From positions 5,476,192 to 5,540,191 of the forward strand of contig NC_087155.1 of the NCBI RefSeq assembly GCF_035594125.1: a stretch of DNA of 64,000 nt, in the 5' to 3' direction. Each line of letters opens with the position of its first letter. Position 1 is the first letter of the stretch. This DNA is from Scylla paramamosain. Its lineage: Eukaryota > Arthropoda > Malacostraca > Decapoda > Portunidae. A program made the position numbers and the translations under genes. Below, piece after piece: positions 13,627 through 27,989 of the stretch. The notes under the pieces are model-generated. The model saw nothing but the letters and a program-made list of their open reading frames with translations, was not told the DNA's origin and did no database searches.

Positions 13627-14073
13627 TCAAAAGGAGGATCTTGTAACCCATATTAAGCCCTGTACCAGGCACATAGGTGGTGGCCTGGGGAAACCTTTGG
13701 TTGAAAGTGATAGCAAGTTCTGCATTTTGTATTTTGTTGAGGACTTTCTCTTTATTCCTTTTATTCCTTTATTGTCACTGAAGGCATAACATGGCCATGA
13801 GCTGGGAATGTCATTCTCATTCATGACAATGGACTGTCTGCAGTCTGGGTGGAAACCTGGTATGATCACTGGCCTATATAAGGGACAGGACAGATTAGTC
13901 ACGGTAGTGACATAAAAACCTTGGGTATAACCTTCTTGGGTATAACCTCTCGCCCTGTTGCCAGATTGTATCAACCTGAACAGATGTTTCTGATAGGTTC
14001 TTGCCACTTTGTTCTGATGATGTACTTGCCACTCTGTTGCCACTTCCGTCTTGGTAAGATTGTTTGCCACCAC
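13627..14073 (-). pseudogene. LTR-retrotransposon leader and start of internal region
   Basis: On the minus strand this directly follows the LTR end TGATACA and begins GTGGTGGCAA. The same ten bases follow the related LTR at 61432, so they probably belong to the primer-binding-site/leader region. An open frame starts here (VANNLTKTEVATEWQVHHQN) and runs about 148 codons. I do not recognise gag motifs in it, so the coding status is uncertain. No other part of the element is identifiable further along. Confidence 0.5.
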
Positions 14074-14808
<735 letters not shown>

Positions 14809-15219
14809 CAGAGTCTGGTGGATGTAGCACTCCCACTGATAATGTTCAGTTGCAGGGTGCTGTCTGTAACCAATGACTCCTGCAGCAAGCAGTGGTGCTT
14901 TCTGCAGATTCATGGAAAACCAGTATCAAGACTGGTCAAATGTAGTATCAAGTTTCCCCATATATATATTGTGTTATGTTTTTTCTCAGTGGTGGGAGTA
15001 TGTCAGAACTATTGTTCTAACAGGGAATTCAGTGGTGATGGGTATTAGTTCAATTAAAGTATAACAATCCACCATAACGAGTGGGTTAACCTATGATGAT
15101 CTGGGTTGAGCAGATTCACCATCCCAGAGAAAACCAATATCAGTCCTCTTAATAGGTGGGGAGTTGGTTAGACTCCAGCCAGCACTCAGTGTATATCAAC
15201 ACTCCTCTTCAGCTCACTA

Positions 15220-15665
15220 CAGTAAAATCCCTCTTATCCGGCATCAACGGGACCGCCGACATGCTGGATACTTGAATAGAAGTGAAATTGTGTCCACAAT
15301 CACCACCCTACACTCATGCATCTTACCATAACAAAGATCAGCTGATCTTAATCAGCAGCTGATCTGATCAGCTGTGTAAGCACAACATGCTTCCTCTTTC
15401 TACAACTTTAGGCATGATGAAGGCATCAGGCGATAAACAGTGCACACGCAGGACTGAGTCACTGAGTAAACACAGTGCAGTGGGCCGCGGGTGGCGCGAA
15501 GCAGTGCGCTCTGGTGGCGAGGGGACAAGGTATGCCTCGCGCGGGAATTTTAATCGATTTTATGAGTACACATTGATTTTTTATTGATTTTAAGGCTCGG
15601 GGAAAAATGTGCTGGATACTTGAAGCTGCCGGATACTCGAATACCGGATGAGAGGGATTTTACTG
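15220..15665. mobile_element. Pogo/Tigger-type MITE with TA target duplication
   Basis: A 446-bp non-autonomous DNA transposon. The left end is CAGTAAAATCCCTCTTATCC and the right end, reverse-complemented, is CAGTAAAATCCCTCTCATCC. It is flanked by TA on both sides (15218-15219 and 15666-15667), the target duplication of the Tc1/mariner/pogo superfamily. CCGGATA-type subterminal motifs recur inside both ends. An internal palindrome-rich stretch of GATCAGCTGATC units lies at about 15333-15378. There is no transposase ORF, so movement would have to be in trans. Confidence 0.9.
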
Positions 15666-15879
15666 TACTACCTTTGGCAGACATTTCACACCAAACTCCA
15701 GCTAAGTGTTTGTCTAGTCTCAGGCCTGTGTACTGATAGATACTTAGCCATCTATGTGTCCACCCAAGCTAAGGTATATTATTTTTAACCTGGCCTTAGC
15801 CTGTATATGCTAAGTAGTGAGAAAATTAAAGAATTAGTAAAACAACATAAGAGAAAGTCCTGGGAGGAATTATGACAGA

Positions 15880-17003
<1,124 letters not shown>

Positions 17004-17149
17004 CATAGCCGGCGTATTAGACACACCTCTGCATAGGATGCATCCCTATTTTACAAGGATGTTTTGTGGAAAAAAAAATTATGTTTCATTATAAAGTTAT
17101 TGCAAAAAAATTGTAGTGTGTGTGTTTCTGTGTGTGTGTGTTTTATATA

Positions 17150-18392
17150 AGATGGCTACTGGCCAAGGGTAGCCAAAAATTTTAATAAAAAGAATGGCCC
17201 ACTTAATGCCAGTTCCCATAGACATGTCAAATAGAATAAGAAAAATAGAGGATAAGTGTCTTGAAATTGCCCATCATGAAAGAGTTTAAATCATAGAAAG
17301 GAGGAAATACAGAAGCAGGCAGGGAATTCTAGAGTTTACCAGAGAAAGGGATGAATGGTTCAGAGTACGGGTTGACTCTTGCATTAGAGAGGTGGACAGA
17401 ATAGTGATGAGAGAACAAGAAAGTCTTTTGCAGCCAGTCTGCTGGAGGAGGGGAGGCATGCACCTAGCAATATCAGAGGAGCAGTCAGCTTGAAAATATC
17501 AGTAGAAGATAGCATGAGCTACAACAACGTATTGATGAGAGAGAGGCTGAAGACAGTCAGTTATAGGAGAGGAGTTGATAAGACGAAAAACTTTTGATTC
17601 CACTCTCTCCAAAATAACGGTGTGAATGGAACCTCCCCCACACACATGAAGCAAACTCCATACATGGACAGATAAGGTCCCTGTATAGGCTTAGCAGCTA
17701 GGGTGGGGAATGGGGCAGTGGTGAGAAAACTGGCAGAGATGACTCAGAATGCCTAACTTCATAGAAGCTGCTTTAGCTGGAGATGAGATGTGAAGTTTCT
17801 GGTTTAGATTCTAAGTAAAGAACAGACCAAGGATGTTCAGTGTAGAGGAGGGGGACAGTTGAGTGTCACTGAAGAAAAGGGGATAGATATCTGGAAGATT
17901 GTATGAAGTTAATGAATGGAGGAATTGAACATTACTGAATATGTTTTTGAGGCATTGAACATTACTGAATATGTTCTACCCCAATCAGAAATTTTAGAAA
18001 GAGTCAGGCATTCTGTGGTTTCCCTACATGAGCTATTTACTTCCTGAGGGGTTGGATGTCTATGAAAAGATGTGGAAAAGTGCAGGGTGGTATCATCAGC
18101 ATATGAGTGGATAGGACAAGAAGTTTGATATAGAAGATCATTGATGAATGATAGTTAGAGTGGGTAACAGGACAGAACCCTGAGGAACACCATTGTTAAT
18201 AGACCTAGGAGAACAGTGACTGTTTACGACAGTAGCAATATAACAGTCAGAGAAAAAACTTAGGATTAAGTTGCAGAGAGAAGGGTAGAAGCCATAGGAA
18301 GGTAGTTTGGAAATCAAAGCTTTGTGCCAGACTCTGTCAAAAGCTTTTGATATGTTTAAGGCAACATCAAAAGTTTCACCAAAATCCCTAAA
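17150..18392 (-). mobile_element. LINE family A copy 2, 5'-truncated, decayed
   Basis: Minus-strand copy of the element at 56401-60760. The 3' end is near 17150 (ACTGGCCAAGGGTAGCC in plus orientation). 18138-18392 encodes the RT segment containing [20 protein letters not shown] and [10 protein letters not shown]. Homology stops at about 18392, where the sequence becomes unrelated, so it is 5'-truncated within the RT domain. There are several frame breaks. Confidence 0.85.
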
Positions 18393-18469
18393 AAAAGTGA
18401 TGTTTTGTCCACACATCTGGTGTGATGCAGCACTGTGGCAGTGCAGCACCATCGCATCTAAAACAGCGT

Positions 18470-18900
18470 GTGCGTATTTACCTAGTTGTGGTTTATGGGA
18501 GGGGAGTAATCTCATAGTATCCCGTCTCTATATCTATCCAGTTTGATCTTAAAAGCATGAACAGTTACAGCATTGACAACGTCTTCACTGATTTCATTCC
18601 ATTTGTTCACACTTCTGTGAGGAAAACTATATATTTTGATGTCTCATCTACAGCTAACTTTCTTCAACTTCTTACTGTGTTCCCTTGTATTCTGTGTCTA
18701 AATTTATAAAATGTTTTTTGTCCACATTTCCTGTACCATTTATCATTCTATAGAAGTTCATTAAATTCCCTCTCTCTCTCTTCTATTTTCAAGGGTAGCA
18801 AGAACTTCTGTGCTGTCCTTAAGTACTTTGTCATGCACACTAGGTGCAACAAGGAGATTGTTTGGGTTAAAAGTAGCCTGTAAATCATGTCAGCACAGAT
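18470..18900 (-). pseudogene. CR1-like LINE 3' end, minus strand
   Basis: Translated on the minus strand, about 18560-18680 gives words such as YSFPHRSVNKWNEISEDVV followed by HAFKIKLDRY, the same C-terminal signature as family E at 16735-16938. The tail in minus orientation is ACTAGGTAAATACGCACACG at about 18466-18485, resembling the CA-tailed family E ends. No complete frame remains. Confidence 0.6.
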
Positions 18901-20245
18901 GAAAAATTATTCTTAGCTGCTTTACTGTATTTGACTCTTTAATTGGGCCCCAGGGACAAGTGGTCAAACCATATCACCTGATGGTTGAGCCATCCACCAG
19001 CAGTGGCCAGATCATCCTCACCAAGTGGGATGGTGGGACCACTTTGGTAACCTTCAGAGTTTTGATTACTACTAAGAAATTATACAAGTTGAAGAACTGA
19101 AAGAGCTGATACTGTAGATGTGACTTCCTTTTAGAATAAGCAGATTTCAAGAATTTAGGAAACTATTTATTTTGAATTTTTTCAAACAAGTGGCTGAACC
19201 ATCACTGCTTTCTCCTACTGTTTGGAGTTTGACAGCAAAGAAGTGGATCCATGTCTTTAACTTGTTTGATGATCACAAAACAAGCTAGAAAATATGACCC
19301 AGCAAGCAAACAGTCAACAACTATCACATTTTAAGATTCATAAAGTGTATTGGATTATAAGATGCTCCAAAATTTTGGCAGGCCCTTTCTTGAAAATAAT
19401 ACCCTTATTTTAATTTTCCCCACTGTCATGATATTTTTAAGTTTCATATTTATTAAGTATTATGAAATTCCATTATTTCCTTTTAAAACTCCTCCAGACT
19501 TTGCATGAGTAACTATGTACACTGCATATATAGCAAAAAGCCTCAACACTGCTCTTGCCTTGAGGATTAATAGAAACAAACACAACCTAGGCAGAGAGTC
19601 AGAGAGGTAACAGTATTACATCAAGGTAAATAAAAGTTTTGTAGTACATAATCATCAATATTCTGTAAATCTTTTAGTTTAAACACTTTTTAAACTTTAA
19701 GAAGAGTAAAAAAAAAGATATTATAATATATTGCCAGGAACTGAACCTCACATTTTACTGTTTCTGAAGCAGCAAAGGTCTGTATGGCTTCAGTTATTTC
19801 CTCATGATGGGTGTTTTTTTTGCATGAAGTAATAATAATAGTACACTGGTACCTCGGTTACTGAACGTCTCTTTTTCTGAATGACTCGCTTTTAGAACAA
19901 AAATTTTAACTCATAATTACTTCGGTTGCCATACTTTAATTGAATTTTCAAACAAAGTTACTTGATTTCAAATACTACAAGACATAGCAAAAACTGCCAC
20001 TTATTACTAATTTATAGTTTCTATAAATATTTACTTCATTTTTATATATTTGATGGAGAGACCCAGAGGGTAAGACAATTATTCAATAATTCAATCTTTG
20101 AAATAAGTTAAATGTGATCCCATTGAAGAAGTTGAAGAACTTCAATGTAAACAAACAAGGTTTGGCACTCAGGAATAATCCTGAGCCTCCTGTGGATCTC
20201 TTTATGACCCACAATGCCATCACCACTGCACAACCTGCCTACCTA

Positions 20246-21626
20246 TCTAAAGTTTTTGAATCTATCCTCAACAGGAAGATTCTTAAACATCTATCACTTC
20301 ACAACCTTCTATCTGATCACCAGTATGGGTTCCATCAAGGCCGCTCTACTGGTGATCTTCTGGCTTTCCTTACTGAGTCTTGGTCATCCTTTTTTAGAGA
20401 TTTTGGTGAAACTTTTGCTGTTGCCTTGGACATATCAAAAGCTTTTGATAGAGTCTGGCACAAAGCTTTGATTTCCAAACTACCCTCCTATGGCTTCTAT
20501 CCTTCTCTCTGTAACTTCATCTCAGGTTTCCTTTCTGACCGTTCTATTGCTGCTGTGGTAGATGGTCACTGTTCCTCTCCTAAATCTATTAACAGTGGTG
20601 TTCCTCAGGGTTCTGTCCTGTCACCCACTCTCTTCTTCTTATTTATTAATGATCTTCTAATCCAAACTTCTTGTCCTATCCACTCCTATGCTGATGATAC
20701 CACCCTGCACTTTTCCACGTCTTTTCATAGATGTCCAACCTTTCAGGAGGTAAACATTTCACGCAGGGAAGCCACAGAACGCTTGATTTCTGATCTTTCT
20801 AAAATTTCTGATTGGGGCAGAGCAAACTTGACATTGTTCAATGCCTCAAAAACTCAATTCCTCCATCTGTCAACTCGACACAACCTTCCAGACAATTATC
20901 CCCTCTTCTTCAATGACACTCAACTGTTCCCCTCTTCTGCATTGAACATCCTCAGTCTGTCCTTTACTTATAATCTGAACTGGAAACTTCACATCTCATC
21001 TCTAGCCAAAACAGCTTCTATGAATTTTTTTTTAGGTGTTCTGAGACGTCTCTGCCAGTTTTTCTCACCCCCCCACCTGCTAACTCTGTAAAGAGCCTTA
21101 TCCGCCCATGTATGGAGTATGCTTCACATGTCTGGGGGGGTTCCACTCATACTGCTTTTCAAGACAGGGTGGAATCAAAAGCTTTTCGTCTCATCAACTC
21201 CTCTCCTCTAACTGACTGTCTTCAGCCTCTCTCTCATCACCGCAATGTTGCATCTCTAGCTGTCTTCTCTCGCTATTTTCATGCTAACTGCTCTTCTGAT
21301 CTTGCTAACTGCATACCTCCCCTCCTCCCGCGGCCTCGCTGCACAAGACTTTCTTCTTTCTCTCACCCCTATTCTGTCCACCTCTCTAACGCAAGAGTTA
21401 ACTAGTACTTTCTCTGGTAAACTCTGGAACTCCCTGCCTGCTTGTGTATTTCCACCTTCCTATGACTTGAATTCCTTCCAGAGGGAGGTTTCAAGACACT
21501 TATTCATCAATTTTTGACTACTGCTTTGACCCTTTTATGGGACTGGCATTTCAGTGGGCATTTTTTTTTTATTGGATTTTTGTTGCCCTTGGCCAATGTC
21601 CTTTCTAAAAAAAAAAAAAAAAAAAA
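20246..21626 (+). pseudogene. LINE family A copy 3, 5'-truncated, long RT frame
   Basis: Homology to family A begins at about 20246 ([19 protein letters not shown]). The frame running to 21091 carries [19 protein letters not shown] (motif A), [16 protein letters not shown] and [13 protein letters not shown] (YADD intact), then [19 protein letters not shown]. The C-terminal part continues in other frames: 21112-21405 with [19 protein letters not shown] and 21281-21517. It ends at a poly(A) run at about 21608-21626. It lacks the endonuclease and first RT blocks, so it cannot move on its own. Confidence 0.9.
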
Positions 21627-21993
21627 CTGCATTTTCCCAGCAGCAAGATGTCTAAGTGTTATGATCACCTTCATTTTGACAGTGAGTGGGCTGCTCCTCT
21701 CTGTGTCACTCTGCAAGGCTTCACTCACTTGATTAGTGACAAAGAGAATGCCTGCTTGGTCTAAATGATATCTTTTGATGAGTTCTGTCACTAAGTTCAT
21801 TCAATACATCCTTTCTGGATAAAAGAAATTCTAAGCTGGTGATCTTGTGGAGCATCTTATCAGTGGGAGTAGTAGAGTTATATCCACCCATTCACCACCT
21901 ATCTCTCTCTTAAGCATTTAATTACTTTAATTTTACCAACATTCACATTCATCTTTCTCCCCCTTCAAACACCCAGATTCCTCCACCAGTCTT

Positions 21994-22239
21994 TTACTTC
22001 CTCTTTGAGTCAACCACCAGAGCTGTATCATCAGCAAGTAGTAGCTGACTCAGATCCCATATCCTTTCCTCTCCACTTATCAAACTTAGGTCTCTACCTA
22101 AAACCCTCTTACTTACTTTTTTTACCACACTATCCATATACAAGTTGGACAACCCACATGACATTACACAATCCTGATGCAGACTTACTCTCCCAAATGC
22201 ATAGGTATTTATATGGAAAATCTTCACTTGTTTGAGCAT
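21994..22239 (-). pseudogene. LINE family G reverse transcriptase scrap
   Basis: Minus-strand frame encoding GRVSLHQDCVMSCGLSNLYM, then DLSQLLLADDTALVVDSKRK. This matches the RT block where a Q-G-C-V-M-S-P-x-L-F-N-x-Y-M-D segment is followed by the catalytic x-A-D-D-T-A-L-V-A-D-S box. The pair of Asp is kept, but the conserved Pro-Trp of the preceding block is lost. It is an isolated fragment within a THOC5 intron. Confidence 0.75.
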
Positions 22240-22846
22240 CCCACCTCCAACTCTGTATACTTTTAGAGCATCCCACAGTCCTTGGAAAATACTTACAGAT
22301 ATGTCTGAGAAACAGTTTTTTTGTAAAAGAAATTCTCATTATTCAATTTATGTGACTTTACACCACCTAAACCATCACTGACTCAAATCCTAACCTTGGG
22401 CTTATAAGATGCAGCCTGATTTCTTAGGCTTTTTGGAAAAAAGAAAGTAATTAAAAATGGTATGCTACCTTGATGTAGTGTTACTTTGAGCTTGTCTGTG
22501 TTTATTTTCTTTATTTTACTAAGAAATAAATGTTATTGAGTAAATTTAGATTGTATCTTTATCTTGTGAGCAGACCTGCTATTTCAAAATATGAAAATTC
22601 CGTTTTTCAAAAAGTACCTGTTGCTGAGGATTTTGGTTGAAATATTGTAGACTACCATTTAGTTGCTTAGCAGTCTAGTAATCTTTTATAGTACCACAAA
22701 GTACCTGATTTTTAGTAAATGTATAGTACTATCCAGTTATCCAGCATTTCTGATAATCAGATATGAGGTTGGTTTGCTAAAGATCAGATCTGCAGACTTT
22801 TATTTATTCATACCCATTAAACCTAAATTTCTCTCTGGGAATGCAG

Positions 22847-23043
22847 CAAATGGAAAAAGAGATCAACGTGCACTGGGATGAGCTGGTGTCTTGCCGTAGT
22901 GACCGTCTCCAGCTATTGCCACTGTTGCTGTATCGCTTGGCTGTGTGTCTGGATGTGTTCACTGAGGCTTCTAGTGCCCACAGTGATCCCAACAACCCAG
23001 GTTCACACTTTCACAAGGAAAAGATCTTCTTTAGACCTGCCAG
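22847..23043 (+). CDS. THOC5: THOC5 internal exon (penultimate)
   Basis: This exon encodes QMEKEINVHWDELVS, then LLPLLLYRLAVCLDVF and HFHKEKIFFRPAR. It aligns with the THOC5 segment M-E-x-E-(V/I)-N-V-x-x-x-E-L, a Leu-rich helix ending L-x-V-(L/C)-L-D-V-(Y/F), and F-x-(Q/K)-E-K. The acceptor is CTGGGAATGCAG at 22846 (phase 0, matching the previous donor). The donor is CCAG/GTAATG at 23043/23044, leaving two bases (AG) of an Arg codon. Confidence 0.88.
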
Positions 23044-23739
23044 GTAATGTATCAGAAGTAACCTTGCATGCTGAGTCTGCTAGTCTTTCAGTGTTTGCTT
23101 TTTCTTTCAACTTTTCCTCAGTCTGTCATACAGAAAAGTCTTGCTTTATTCAAGAATTGAATAAACTCTTTTAAGAACATTTTCATGTAGAAATTCAGCC
23201 CTACAGGTAAAGATGGAAAAAATTATTCTGTATATCAGATGTGTTTTTTTTATTGTTTACAGAATAATTATGATCTGTGTTTATTCAGAATGAGTATAAT
23301 GATTGTGTGATAGAGCCAAAATGTGGAATGTTCATACTAAAATACATTAACACAGTTGAAAATTAGTTTAAAGTTTATTGAATAAAAAGTTCACTTTTCT
23401 AAAAAAGTATCTTTGATGCTCTTGTATCTCTTATAAGGAACATTGACATTGTACTGCAACATTTCCCACCAACCCTAAAATTATTTCAACATTTCTCTCA
23501 CAGTTGAAACTACTGCATTATTACATGATCATGATCTATACTCTTCCAATCTTTCATTGTTTTTTATTTGCACATCTGTTTCTGTGAAAGAACTGCTTCA
23601 GCTTTTCCCACTGCTTCTCTATCACACAGTTGAGTTATAAGTTTCACACAGGTGACAAACATAAACACCACTGTTTAACTTTTGCAACACTTCCACTTAT
23701 TTGCTATTGTGTTATTGTGTTGAAAGATTGCTAAATGTA

Positions 23740-25620
23740 ACAGTAAAGGAGGAAGATGGAACAGTGATTACTGTAGCTAGTGGAGGAAATAGACTCAATG
23801 CATTAGGCAAGTTAAACAGTGTACCAGTCAAGGGAGAGGAAGTATGAGAGGCTGTGAGGGAAGTGAGGAAAAGAAAAGCTGCAGGTTTTGATGGATGTGC
23901 CGTAGTGTTTGAAGAGTGGTGGGGAGAGCATTATATTATGGTTGGTAAGGTTACTGAATGTGTGCTTTATTGTTGGCAAGGTGCCACAAGACTGGACAAA
24001 TGCATGTTCAGTTCTCTCATATAAAGAAAAAGGGAATAGACAGAAATCCTCTAACTATAAGGTTATCAGTTTCCAGGGTGTTCTGAAAGTAATCAGTGTT
24101 GGAAGTGGGTTGCTCAAAGGAGTGAAGGTTTTCCATGTAAATAGCTGGGGATGTGTGAGAGTAAGTTTGTATCATGGTTGTGTAATGTCATGTGGTTGTT
24201 CAGCTTGTATGTGGATGGTGTGGTAAAGGAACTAAGTGTGGGAACTATTTGAGCTGTCCACTCACTAGATTGTCTACCAGCTAACACAATCACAGAAAGC
24301 ATTGCTAGATATAATTATAAATAACTGATACTTCATGTGGCTGGGAAGATGGTGACAGTCAGGGGTGAGTTGTAATCACTGGATTTTCGAGCCAGCTGGT
24401 GGCCATATTTCATAGCTAAGACACCTTCCTTGAAATATCCAATGATTCCAAGCTTCTAAGTGTTTCTTAACTTAGCAAATTTAACTAAGTAAAGGTGGTA
24501 GAGTGACAAGAATGTATCTTAAAAAGACTCTTGTTATGTTGGCAGCTAGCAGACAACTGCTGTTGAGGCAGGCAGACTCATGGCCTTGTGGGCCTCAGCT
24601 TGCCACATCAGAAACAAAAGCTTTATGCTTTCTGTTATCTTTTCACCACTCTTATTTATTTGAATAACTAATACTTAGTTTGTGCTAGATTAATCTTAAT
24701 TACCTTTTAATATAACATTACAATATATGTACAAATAACTACACAAACCAATAATGCATTGATATTATGCATGATACAAATGGAAATTTCCACAGTAAGT
24801 ATGAGGATTTCAGGCAGAGGCTTAAGTTTGATCACTGGGGAGGAAATGGTGTAGGATCTGAGTCTGTTACTATTTGTTGATCATACAACTCTGGTGGCTG
24901 ACTCAAAGGAATGTGAAAACTGATGGTGGGGGAGGAGGAGTTTGCATGTGTTTGTAGGAGGAGGAAGCTGAAAGTGAATGTTAGTAAAGGTAAAGTAATG
25001 AAGAGCCCAAAAGAGATAGGTGGTGAAAGGATGGATGTAAGATCGAATGGAAAACAGCTGGCACAGATGGATTGTTTCAAATAGTTGGGATCAACAGTTA
25101 CAGTGGAGAGAAGTGTTGAGACAGAGGTGAAGAGCAGGATGAAGGAAGCAGGAAAGTACTTGGTGGACTGAGAAAGATCTTTAAACATTGGACACTGGGT
25201 AGGAGTATAAAGAGAGGGTTATATGAGGGAACAGTGGTGCCCACTGTGCTGAAACATGGAACATGGGAGTAGCAGAGAAGAAATAATGGAAATAAAGTGT
25301 TTGAGGAACATGTGAGGAGTAACTTGGAAGGGCAGAATAAAAAAATGTGATAAGAACTGATGTTTCAAGAGAGCGGGCTGGATGGGCAGATCAGTGTGTA
25401 TTTAGATGGCTTGGGTATGTGGAGAGAATGGAGAGCAGAAAACTAGTAAAGAGAATAATGAAGTTAGATGTGTGTGGTGGAAGGTTAAGAAAAAGGCCAT
25501 GCCTGGAGTGAACAAAATGAGAGAGGAATGACAATGTAGCAAGCAAGAGCGACTGTGAATGATAGAGGTGAGTGCATGAAAATGACATTGTATTGGTGAC
25601 TTCTGGTGAGGGGTGCACTT
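23740..25620 (+). pseudogene. LINE family G, decayed RT and C-terminal region, interrupted
   Basis: The frame 23909-24226 encodes GESIILWLVRLLNVCFIVGKV and SSNYKVISFQGVLKVI, the pre-palm RT blocks, then VRVSLYHGCVMSCG. After about 540 bp of unrelated sequence (about 24240-24785), the RT resumes with SGRGLSLITGEE and a YADD-position box reading FVDHTTLVADSKE. The downstream domain follows (KLKVNVSKGKVMKSPKE, CFK-LGSTVTVERSVETEV, RWLGYVERMESRKLVKRI). Stops are frequent. The box has lost the catalytic Asp pair. Confidence 0.7.
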
Positions 25621-27054
25621 GATGGGCCCCTTAGTGTATGAACCAAGTTAGGTGTTGGACACTCAGTAGGAACTACCCTGCATCTGCTGTGATGTCAGAA
25701 TTGGAGTAGGTGTGGGGCAGGAAACAGTCTCATTATGAAAGGGTAGGGATAAGCCAGTGTGTGTTGTCAGGCCTTGCTGTGGTAATGGAGGAGGATCAAG
25801 CCTAAAATCATTCTGTATGGAAGTGTCAGCACAGGTCTGAGATCATTCATGTTGTGACCTAGATGTTGCGTGGATTTGGTTTTTAAAGGTTACTGGAAAC
25901 TTACAAACATTTTCAAATTTTAGTTAAGTAATACTATTTATTTACATTTCTTACAAGTCTATGAAAATTCTTACTCACATTCATCTTTAGTTTGTTCAAA
26001 GTTATTTGATGTCACTTTATATCTCTTCAGCATATTCATTAATTAATGCTGTCATTATGCAAGAACACATACAATATCAAATTCATAAACACAGGTAATA
26101 TTCAGTCAGTCCAATTAATGTTCATTCAGAAAAGCACACTTGATATCAGCATCACATCAATTACTGTAAATATTCCATAATTAAGTGTAGATCTTTGTAC
26201 ACCATACAAACCTATCATATTGAGCATAAAACAACATGTAAATACCCTACTCCTCCTTTAAGAAGATACTTGATTTCTAGACTGCATTACAGTTTCAAGT
26301 TTCACTTACTTTAGTTATTCCATCCATCTTGGCCCCTCTCTGGTCAGAGCCTCTGGAACCATTGCAGGATCCATTAATTAAACTTGAATCTTCTGACCTT
26401 TTATTTGTTCCAACATTATTCTAGTCTTTATTTTCATTGATCCACATTATAGGGATCATCTTAAGGATGGTTCCTGATTCTTGTGACATAGATCAATGAA
26501 TATAAAAGTGGAGAGCTTACTCTATGTAGTTGCATATGACCTCAGACCTTACCTTCATCTCATTGGCCTTTGAGGCTGTGGGATAATGACCTTGCCTCAA
26601 AACACAGGGCCTCAGTGACATCTGGGTTTCCTTAGTTTACCTTCCCCAGGTTTTCTCCAGTAGTCCCCATTTAATGACTAGCCTGGCAGGACAAACAGCT
26701 GAGTGAGCTCCAGCCCAAATTTAAACTGGGGCCTATTGATTCAAAGCCAGGCAGACCACCCTGTGGAAGTGGTGGTGAAAATAAAGACAATGGAATATTG
26801 CTGGAACATTAAAAGGTGTGAGATTCAAGTCTGACTGGTGGTATCTCAGTGAAAAGTAAATCAAGCTGCAAGCAATATGTCATGCATGACAATAAACCAG
26901 TTTTGTAGCTTTGGTTTCTTCTCTTTAATGATGTGTGTAAATTTTTGCTCCAATGTTTTATTTATAAGATATAAAAGTGAAAAGACATTTATATAAAAAT
27001 TTCATGACAGAAGGAATATGTATTTTGCCCTTATGTACATTGGCCCTGATGTTG

Positions 27055-27145
27055 GATAATTCATTTCACCATATGATATTCATGTTAGGTTCATTCCATC
27101 ATATGATAGTCAATAGGTTATTCATTCTATCATATGATAGTCAGC
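27055..27145. repeat. Three imperfect tandem repeats of about 30 bp
   Basis: Three successive units each contain TTCAT-TC-A-CATATGATA-T followed by CA and TAGGTT-like spacers. The shared core is CATATGATA with ATTCAT upstream. It lies about 100 bp before the last THOC5 exon's acceptor. Confidence 0.75.
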
Positions 27146-27241
27146 TATAAACACTGTCTATGCCTCCTCCTATTAAGTATAACATATTTTGTAAAGAAAG
27201 CTAAAGAATAGGAATAACTGATTCTTTTATTCCTATTTCAG

Positions 27242-27305
27242 AGGTCCAGACCGAGCATTTCCCTTCAAGTATCACCCAAAACTTGGAGTATTCTCTCAAC
27301 GATAG
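27242..27305 (+). CDS. THOC5: THOC5 last coding exon and stop
   Basis: The leading A completes AG+A (Arg). The exon then encodes GPDRAFPFKYHPKLGVFSQR and TAG at 27303-27305. This is the THOC5 C-terminus, whose hallmark is R-G-P-x-R, F-K-Y-(N/H)-P and G-x-F-S-x-R-stop. The acceptor is TTCCTATTTCAG at 27241. The very short C-terminal exon with exact phase agreement across three introns makes the gene identification firm. Confidence 0.92.
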
Positions 27306-27460
27306 ATGTACAAGTTTCTCTCAAGCCTACAGTTCACCTGATGACTAGATTCATTAATTTTTGAGGTGGTTTGATACAAGAAGAGTCTTTTATGTATTAC
27401 CTTTGAATGAAAAATAATGACTCCAAATAAAGATAAGTCAAAGCTACCTGTCTGGCTATA
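27306..27460 (+). terminator. THOC5 3' UTR with AATAAA polyadenylation signal
   Basis: AATAAA at 27426-27431, 121 nt after the stop codon, within an AT-rich stretch. Cleavage would be expected 10-30 nt further on; the exact site cannot be seen. Confidence 0.7.
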
Positions 27461-27689
27461 TACTTAAATTCATGTTCCCTCAGTGTTATTGCTTCTTGAA
27501 GCAAGCTGCAACTAGTAAGTTCTCGCCAGCCCTTCCACATGTTCACAATCTTAGCTGCTCAGTGCCCTTTTATTCCTCTTGTATATCTTCATTTTACACA
27601 TTTTTCTTCACTCTTGGATATCTTTCAAACAGGCATATCTTTTTTATCACTTTATAATTATAAGCTTTGAATCCTTTCATCCCTATTTT

Positions 27690-27690
27690 T

Positions 27691-27721
<31 letters not shown>

Positions 27722-27746
27722 TTTTATTTTATTTTATTTTATTTTT

Positions 27747-27789
<43 letters not shown>
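27690..27789. repeat. (ATTT)n then (TG)n microsatellites
   Basis: ATTT/ATTTT runs at about 27690-27750 followed by a TG tract at 27752-27789. The flanking 27460-27690 and 27790-27980 stretches carry no recognisable gene. Confidence 0.95.
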
Positions 27790-27791
<2 letters not shown>

Positions 27792-27989
27792 AATCAATTT
27801 TCATCACTTATCCTCAGACATACCATATCTTAGTCCAGCTGGCACTTTATTTCACCTCCAATATTTTTCATCCGTACACCTATTTCATAAGATATGTTTG
27901 AGGCTTGATAGATAGGCACATGATAAAATGTTATAAAAATGTGCCACAGGAATTTAAAATGAGAAAAAAACAGAGTATTTACAAGTATA

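Larger units (their letters stand above)
23044..27241 (+). other. THOC5 last intron (about 4.2 kb)
   Basis: Runs from the GTAATG donor to the TTCCTATTTCAG acceptor. It contains a decayed family G LINE at about 23740-25620 and a short tandem repeat at 27055-27145. 23175-23740 and 25640-27050 show nothing I recognise. Confidence 0.75.
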
